Origin: a virus
Length of the DNA stretch: 27,932 bases
Virus record (IMG/VR): IMGVR_UViG_3300044730_001458
Span: 1-27,932 of that record
Reading direction: 5' to 3' (one strand)
A program made the translations under genes and the position numbers. Of the stretch, positions 24,126 to 27,932 are shown piece by piece. How positions within the stretch are numbered: the first letter of the stretch is position 1; the number at the start of each line of letters is the position of its first letter. The notes beneath the pieces were generated by a model. That model did not search any database. It saw only the letters and a list, made by a program, of their open reading frames with translations, and was not told the origin of the DNA.

Positions 24126-26459
24126 TCAGGCAAAGCGGCGGCGTTGTTCCGCCCATAGCTTGTGAGCCCGTTCTTTCTTCAGCACGCCCTCGCGCAGGTC
24201 GTCTGCCTCAGTCGTCGATAGTCCAAACTCTTGGCCCAGGGCATAGGCCGCGTCGGCATCCAGGCTCAGCACCCCGGTAATGTTGTCCCGGCCTGTGCTG
24301 GTTAGCTCCATCGCCATGTGCTTCCGCAGTTCCGGATCGGCTTCGTGGTTCCCCGCCCGATAGTGGAAGGCAAACCAATGCCACGGAGCCTTAAACCGAC
24401 TCGGCTCCTCTTGTCCCCCCTCTCCTCCCTGGGAGAGGGGGCTAGGGGGTGAGGGCTGCGAGGGTGAGGGCACCAAGGCCATCGCTGCCGCCGTTTCTGT
24501 CCCGGCCTCTGCCACCATGGCCACCCGCACCGCCTCGGTCACCTGTTGCTGGGCCACCAGGTCAGCGGTGGGCGACAGCGCCAAATCAGGCCGCTTCTCC
24601 AGTTCCCGCACCACCCGCTTCCCGGCCTTGGCAGCTTCCTTAGTCCCGGCCACAATCCCCTGCTGAATCCGCTTGGCGGTCTGGGCCGCTGCAATCAGCT
24701 CGGCCTTGCTCATGGCGATCTCCCACTTGGCCATGCCGTAGTAGTTCTGCATGTCCAGGCTATAAACATGGATGCGCCGGAGGTCGTTGCCATCCATCGC
24801 CACTCGCAGCTTGTCGCCAGCGCTCACCAGGGCCAGGTGCTCGGTAATGTACCGCTTGCCTTCCCACACCACGCAATCCCGCCGTGCTGTCACTTCGGCA
24901 GAGTAGGCCAGCCGTCGCAGTTCGGTTTCGCCCAAGGGGCAATCTGTCCGCCGCCAGCCCTGCGCCACAAACTCGGCCAGCTTGGCATTGGGGCTAAGGC
25001 CATCCATGCCCACCCCAGTGTGGGCGGTCTGGTGAATCTCCTCGGTCAGCGCATCCAACCAGCGTTGGAAGGTTTCAAACTGGGGCGCGTTCTCTAGCAA
25101 AAACTGCTCTCCCTTCGCCGCCCTAATCTGTTCCCGCTGGGCTACGTTGTGCCCCACAAAGCTGGGTTCGGCTTCCATCCGTCGCACCAGGTCGCCCAGG
25201 GCTTTTTCTACGTTGCCCTTCTCTTGCGGCTTGCCCGGTATGCACGGGTTCACAATAATTCCGAGGGTGTTGCACAGGGTCGTAATCCGGCTGTTGATGA
25301 ACTCTCGCCCGTTGTCGGGCCTAATCTCGGTCGGCATCCCCCAGTCTTCAATCGCCGCCAGCAGCAGCAGGGCCGTGGTCTCGCCCTTGGGCACCGGGCT
25401 AAGCAGCACTTTGCGCCGCCGCGTCGCCACATCCAGCACCATGCCCACGGCAAATCGGGCCACCTTACCCTCCAGTTCCAGCAACACGTCGTTGCGGGTA
25501 AAGTCGAGCTGCCAGCGTTGGTTCGGCTCCAAGTCTTGATCCAGCCGCCCAATCGCCATCGCCACCTTGTTCCGAAAATCTTTGGGGCTAACCAGCGTCA
25601 AAAACTGAACCTTACACTCGGTTTGAAACCACCTTAAATACCGCAATACCTGGGCATAGCTGGGGCATTGTTCCTCTGGCAAGGCCCGTTGCAAGCGGCG
25701 ATACACCGTCCTTGGCCCACAGGCCGCAAGGGTCTGCTCACTCAACACGCCCCACACCATTTTCTCTAGCTCCGCATCCTCCCGAATCCCGTTCAGTGGG
25801 CCGCTGCGGTGTTTGCCGCCCAGTGGCCCCACGGCCACATCTGTCCCGGCGCTGCCCTGGTCGCGCAGTTGCCGCCAGCGGTGCAGGGTGCTGCGGCTCA
25901 CCCGCCTCACATGCTCCCGCACCCAGTCGGGCACCGCCACCTGGCCCAGGCCATACGCCTCACAAAACCGATACTCGCAATCCACCTGGCCCTCCACCCG
26001 GTGCCTCACGCACCACGGTGCCACCAGCGCCAACACCAGCGCCCGCGCCGCCGCCCGCACCTCTGACCGGGTGCCCATCGGTCGCTCAAAGTCTTTGCAG
26101 TGGGTCAACTGCCAATCCCCAGAATGCAACCCCTCCGGTTCCCCCTCTCCTCCCTGGGAGAGGGGGCTAGGGGGTGAGGGCTCATCCACCACCACCTCAC
26201 AATCCACCGCCACCGCCTCATCCACGGGCTGGGCACCGCCCACCATCTCCCCGGCCTCCTTATATAGAGAGAGGCCTTCCTTCTCAGCGATGGTCGCCTG
26301 CCAATCCTCCGGCAGGTCAGCCAAGCAATACTCAAGCCCTTTGCCCTTTGCCCGTTTGCGGCCTGGGATAGCGTTGTTTTTGATGCGCTTGAGCACCGCA
26401 GGCAGGGTCTTTCCTGTTAGCTCAGCAATGCGAGGCGCTGGCAACCAATACTCAGTCAT
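24126..26459 (-). CDS. Mu-type DDE transposase (MuA-like)
   Basis: A 777-residue transposase. N-terminal Mu-type HTH (about 4-60: YWLPAPRIAELTGKTLPAVL; GLEYCLADLPEDWQ). A linker at 70-112 is built from repeats: MVGGAQP from the GTGGGC palindrome and EPSPPSPLSQGGEGEPEG from type B. End-binding region about 120-290 (RVSRSTLHRWRQLRDQG). DDE core: RWQLDF (D319), RPDNGREF (D382), GKPQEKGNVEKALG (E418), spacing typical of the family. Then a basic, mainly helical part, a second type-B repeat at about 669-682 and a C-terminal domain RFKAPWHWFAFHYRAGNHEA thought to contact the ATPase. MuA is 663 residues, so this one is longer. Joins phage ends to target DNA for integration and replication. No frameshift or lost catalytic residue, so it could be active. 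Confidence 0.96.
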   Translation of the reverse strand: MTEYWLPAPRIAELTGKTLPAVLKRIKNNAIPGRKRAKGKGLEYCLADLPEDWQATIAEKEGLSLYKEAGEMVGGAQPVDEAVAVDCEVVVDEPSPPSPLSQGGEGEPEGLHSGDWQLTHCKDFERPMGTRSEVRAAARALVLALVAPWCVRHRVEGQVDCEYRFCEAYGLGQVAVPDWVREHVRRVSRSTLHRWRQLRDQGSAGTDVAVGPLGGKHRSGPLNGIREDAELEKMVWGVLSEQTLAACGPRTVYRRLQRALPEEQCPSYAQVLRYLRWFQTECKVQFLTLVSPKDFRNKVAMAIGRLDQDLEPNQRWQLDFTRNDVLLELEGKVARFAVGMVLDVATRRRKVLLSPVPKGETTALLLLAAIEDWGMPTEIRPDNGREFINSRITTLCNTLGIIVNPCIPGKPQEKGNVEKALGDLVRRMEAEPSFVGHNVAQREQIRAAKGEQFLLENAPQFETFQRWLDALTEEIHQTAHTGVGMDGLSPNAKLAEFVAQGWRRTDCPLGETELRRLAYSAEVTARRDCVVWEGKRYITEHLALVSAGDKLRVAMDGNDLRRIHVYSLDMQNYYGMAKWEIAMSKAELIAAAQTAKRIQQGIVAGTKEAAKAGKRVVRELEKRPDLALSPTADLVAQQQVTEAVRVAMVAEAGTETAAAMALVPSPSQPSPPSPLSQGGEGGQEEPSRFKAPWHWFAFHYRAGNHEADPELRKHMAMELTSTGRDNITGVLSLDADAAYALGQEFGLSTTEADDLREGVLKKERAHKLWAEQRRRFA
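24413..24455 (-). repeat. Type-B repeat, copy 15
   Basis: Canonical copy in the transposase C-terminal part, encoding QPSPPSPLSQGGEGGQEE. Confidence 0.9.
26139..26180 (-). repeat. Type-B repeat, copy 16
   Basis: Canonical copy in the transposase N-terminal linker. About 46 bases away is a partial GTGGGC palindrome (26227-26244) in the same linker. Confidence 0.9.
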
Positions 26460-26461
26460 CT

Positions 26462-26869
26462 CTAAATCGCCTCCATTTGGTCGATAGGCTTGGCTGCATG
26501 GTTGGCCAACACCTGTCTTGCCTGCGCCACCGCCGCGCTTTGAACAAACTCGACTCGATCTTTTCCGCTAGAAGCTATCGCCCGGTCAATCAAGTTCAGG
26601 TCATCAGGCCTAAACCGGACAGTCAAAGGTTCGGTCACGTCCACGTCACGCCCCGGAGATCCTTCCCCAGTCGCCAACCATTGCAGATTCACCCTAGCCG
26701 TTTTAGCAATGGCTATCACAGCGCTCACTCTCGGCTCAGACTCCCCATTGATATACCCGCTCAGGGATGTCTGAGAAATGCCAGCCGCCTCAGCGAACGC
26801 CTTTCTGGGGTAATAACCAGAGCTATCAACAGCCGCCTCTACTCGCTTCATAAATTCGGTGTCCATCAT
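26462..26869 (-). CDS. HTH regulator with C-terminal ribbon-helix-helix-like segment
   Basis: A 135-residue protein starting at ATG 26869 (ATG 26866 also possible), coupled to the gene before by ATGA. Residues about 20-65 are an XRE-type HTH: PRKAFAEAAGISQTSLSGYI then NGESEPRVSAVIAIAKTARV and NLQWLATGEG. The C-terminal part, PLTVRFRPDDLNLIDRAIAS then SGKDRVEFVQSAAVAQAR, has the pattern of DUF1778/TacA-type RHH domains. This combination is uncommon. Immediately upstream of the transposase, it occupies the place of Ner, the negative early regulator of Mu. A Ner-like role is inferred from position. Confidence 0.78.
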   Translation of the reverse strand: MMDTEFMKRVEAAVDSSGYYPRKAFAEAAGISQTSLSGYINGESEPRVSAVIAIAKTARVNLQWLATGEGSPGRDVDVTEPLTVRFRPDDLNLIDRAIASSGKDRVEFVQSAAVAQARQVLANHAAKPIDQMEAI

Positions 26870-27084
26870 GCCACCTCGTCAGCAGCAGACAGAATATCAG
26901 CCACGCTGACCCCAAATTCCTTGAACAGCTTTAGGCAGCGCTCCTTCACCGTCAGGCGCATGAAGTGAGTGCGGTTTTCGCCCATCAGCTCCGCCGCCTT
27001 CTCAATCATCAGCATCTCAGCGGCACTAAATCGGATAGGGATCACCTGCGTTTTGACCCCCTCAGGCAGTCTAGTTCTAGCCAT
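26866..27084 (-). CDS. Small RHH-like DNA-binding protein, first early gene
   Basis: A 72-residue protein starting at ATG 27084, with AGAGGA upstream. Sequence ARTRLPEGVKTQVIPIRFSA then AEMLMIEKAAELMGENRTHF and MRLTVKERCLKLFKEFG follows the RHH plan: a short strand (VIPIRFSA) then two helices, as in Arc or DUF1778 antitoxin-type proteins. No toxin partner of the GNAT type is seen nearby. It is the first gene after the strong leftward promoter and overlaps the next gene as ATGA. An early transcription regulator is the likeliest role. Confidence 0.75.
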   Translation of the reverse strand: MARTRLPEGVKTQVIPIRFSAAEMLMIEKAAELMGENRTHFMRLTVKERCLKLFKEFGVSVADILSAADEVA

Positions 27085-27092
27085 CACGTCCT

Positions 27093-27121
27093 CTTGTCTT
27101 GATCTGTGGATCTTTGTCAAG
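27093..27121. promoter_or_regulatory. Candidate operator near the leftward early promoter
   Basis: Interrupted inverted repeat: CTTGTCTTGATC, TGTG, GATCTTTGTCAAG. It lies between the leftward -10 and the first early start, followed by TCAAGTCAACTT. A TCAAGTCAA also occurs upstream of the ATPase start (24105-24113). Confidence 0.35.
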
Positions 27122-27143
27122 TCAACTTAACGCCGATAACCGC

Positions 27144-27171
27144 AGTATAGCTCTAGGGCTACGGGTGTCAA
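27144..27171 (-). promoter_or_regulatory. Leftward early promoter
   Basis: On the minus strand: TTGACA (-35, 27166-27171), 16-base spacer, TATACT (-10, 27144-27149). Near-consensus sigma-70 promoter 60 bases before the first early gene, divergent from the repressor promoter. Confidence 0.85.
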
Positions 27172-27215
27172 CCTATTTTTAGAAAAACTTTTGGCGGAAT
27201 CTGGAATCAGATCCC

Positions 27216-27221
27216 TATAAT
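27216..27221 (+). promoter_or_regulatory. -10 box of the rightward repressor promoter
   Basis: Perfect TATAAT; a weak TTGGCG lies 19 bases upstream. It rules out the GTG at 27222 as translation start, because transcription would begin after it. Confidence 0.6.
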
Positions 27222-27260
27222 GTGTATCAGGTGGTATACGCTCTACTTGATGGAAGACCA

Positions 27261-27638
27261 ATGTACAGGACAACAGTTATGGACTCGCCAAGCCTCATCA
27301 CCGAATATGGCAAAAGGGTTTTGGGCGATCTCCTGCGGTCATCTCGTGAGGCCGCAGGATGGAGCCTAGAAGACCTGTCAGTGGAAATTAGAAACGCATC
27401 TGGACGCAAGCTCAGTCGAACCGCTGTCAGTAACTTGGAGCGAGGCTATAGCACCCCGGCCTGGGACACCCTCTCCATCCTGGCTGCGGTGGGCTACGTC
27501 AAAGACTCATCCGGTCGGAAGCTCACCGCCCACGACATGTTTGACATCGCCTGCGAGGCCGTCGCCTACCACCGGGGCCAAGTCGCCATCATCCCCAGAG
27601 GCGCAGAGCTGGGCGGCGAATACAACGCCAATGCCTAA
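27261..27638 (+). CDS. XRE-family repressor candidate
   Basis: A 125-residue rightward gene, divergent from the early operon. Start ATG 27261 is chosen because GGAAGA lies six bases upstream; ATG 27279 (MDSPSLITEYGKRVLGDLLR) is the main alternative. Residues about 20-75 (numbered from 27261) are an HTH: LRSSREAAGWSLEDLSVEIR then KLSRTAVSNLERGYSTPAWD. The C-terminal part, FDIACEAVAYHRGQVAIIPR, is short, so there is no LexA-type cleavage domain. Its position between the early promoter and the probable prophage end matches the lysogeny repressor c of Mu, although Mu c belongs to a different HTH class. Confidence 0.8.
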   Translation: MYRTTVMDSPSLITEYGKRVLGDLLRSSREAAGWSLEDLSVEIRNASGRKLSRTAVSNLERGYSTPAWDTLSILAAVGYVKDSSGRKLTAHDMFDIACEAVAYHRGQVAIIPRGAELGGEYNANA

Positions 27639-27687
27639 GCTCCTTATTGAGAACCGAGGATTGAACTTGGCACCGCCCACCCAGTGA

Positions 27688-27796
27688 AGGGATCAGTTTC
27701 GGGTTTAGTTTTTCCTGTCTAGGGATCAGTTTCGGGTTTAGTTTCTCTATTTAGGGATCAGTTTCGGGGTTTAGTTTCTCTGGGGTTTAGTTTCTC
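27688..27796. repeat. Terminal direct repeats, probable transposase end-binding sites
   Basis: Three direct repeats of GGGATCAGTTTCGGGTTTAG flanked by A and TTT: 27688-27711, 27721-27744 and 27753-27777 (one extra G). A half copy GGGGTTTAGTTTCTC lies at 27782-27796, and the core TTTAGTTTAG occurs inverted at 27899-27908. Spacing of starts is 33 and 32 bases, about three helical turns. They lie beyond the repressor, where Mu has its L1-L3 MuA sites. Confidence 0.75.
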
Positions 27797-27870
27797 CAGT
27801 GCGGCCCACCCCGCCCCAACTGGCACACCCGCCTTAACACCCCGCAACACAGCCCCCAAACCCAGCAAAA

Positions 27871-27899
27871 GCCCCGCAGCGGGGGCACCGCAGCGGGGC
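27871..27899 (-). terminator. GC-rich hairpin, probable terminator of leftward host transcription
   Basis: Arms GCCCCGCAGCGG and CCGCAGCGGGGC pair in 11 of 12 positions; on the minus strand the stem is followed by TTTTGC. It would stop transcription entering from the right. Between the repressor stop (27638) and here there is no coding region. Confidence 0.55.
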
Positions 27900-27932
27900 T
27901 AAACTAAAGCTGTACAAAGGGCTTTACCCCAT

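Noticed and set aside
23374-26459. CRISPR-associated transposon (TnsB/TnsC) instead of Mu-like phage
   Set aside because: The transposase has a Mu-type N-terminal HTH, and full Mu-like packaging and head genes follow; no TniQ, Cas12k or CRISPR array is visible.
27688-27796. Possible CRISPR array from the three direct repeats
   Set aside because: The stretches between repeats are only 8-9 bases, too short for spacers, and no cas-like gene is nearby.
1-27932. tRNA or rRNA genes, and HIP1 octamers (GCGATCGC) typical of many cyanobacteria
   Set aside because: None noticed on reading; not a systematic scan. Absence of HIP1 does not exclude a cyanobacterial host, as many lineages and phages lack it.

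Overview
The window is most of a Mu-like (transposable) prophage, most likely in a GC-rich cyanobacterium. The phage assignment rests on a Mu-type gene set in near-Mu order, read leftward: DDE transposase, AAA+ target-selection ATPase, small HTH proteins, GemA, a Mor/C-family activator, gp25/26/27-like proteins, terminase large subunit, DUF935 portal, MuF head protein, gpG-like protein, protease/scaffold, decoration protein and major capsid. The cyanobacterial assignment is an inference from several short interspersed palindromic repeats of kinds common in filamentous cyanobacteria. No host gene lies inside the window to prove it.

Layout. The right end (27.1-27.9 kb) is the regulatory and terminal region: a rightward XRE repressor candidate, a divergent strong leftward promoter, and three 24-25 bp direct repeats that look like transposase end-binding sites. 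The leftward early block (27.1-14.8 kb) holds two small DNA-binding proteins, transposase and ATPase, then about 20 tightly packed genes. These include a DUF3102-adenine methyltransferase fusion, a ParB-like protein and GemA, and the block closes at a clear rho-independent terminator (14.76 kb). The Mor-like activator follows, and then the late operon (14.2 kb to position 40): packaging, portal, MuF, capsid, two small membrane proteins and an HU-like protein. Tail, sheath and lysis genes are not seen and probably lie to the left of position 1.

Three things stand out. (1) The MuF head protein carries a long C-terminal extension resembling an ADP-ribosyltransferase, as in MuF polymorphic toxins, with a small Cys-rich gene directly downstream. 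(2) At least 16 copies of one GC-rich palindromic repeat, plus three other repeat families, are scattered through the phage. Eleven of the 16 sit inside genes, all in the same orientation and the same reading frame, and they build interdomain linkers in the transposase, portal, scaffold and others. (3) A cassette at 3.8-6.4 kb, containing rightward tail-fibre genes and two proteins with SAP/Rho-N-like ends, interrupts the head operon between the gpG-like and protease genes.

Genes are densely coupled: many start/stop pairs overlap as ATGA, GTGA or TAATG. Three short genes not obvious from long-ORF scanning are described (579-734, 12278-12409, 18920-19066). All functional calls come from reading translated sequence by eye; no database search was possible.
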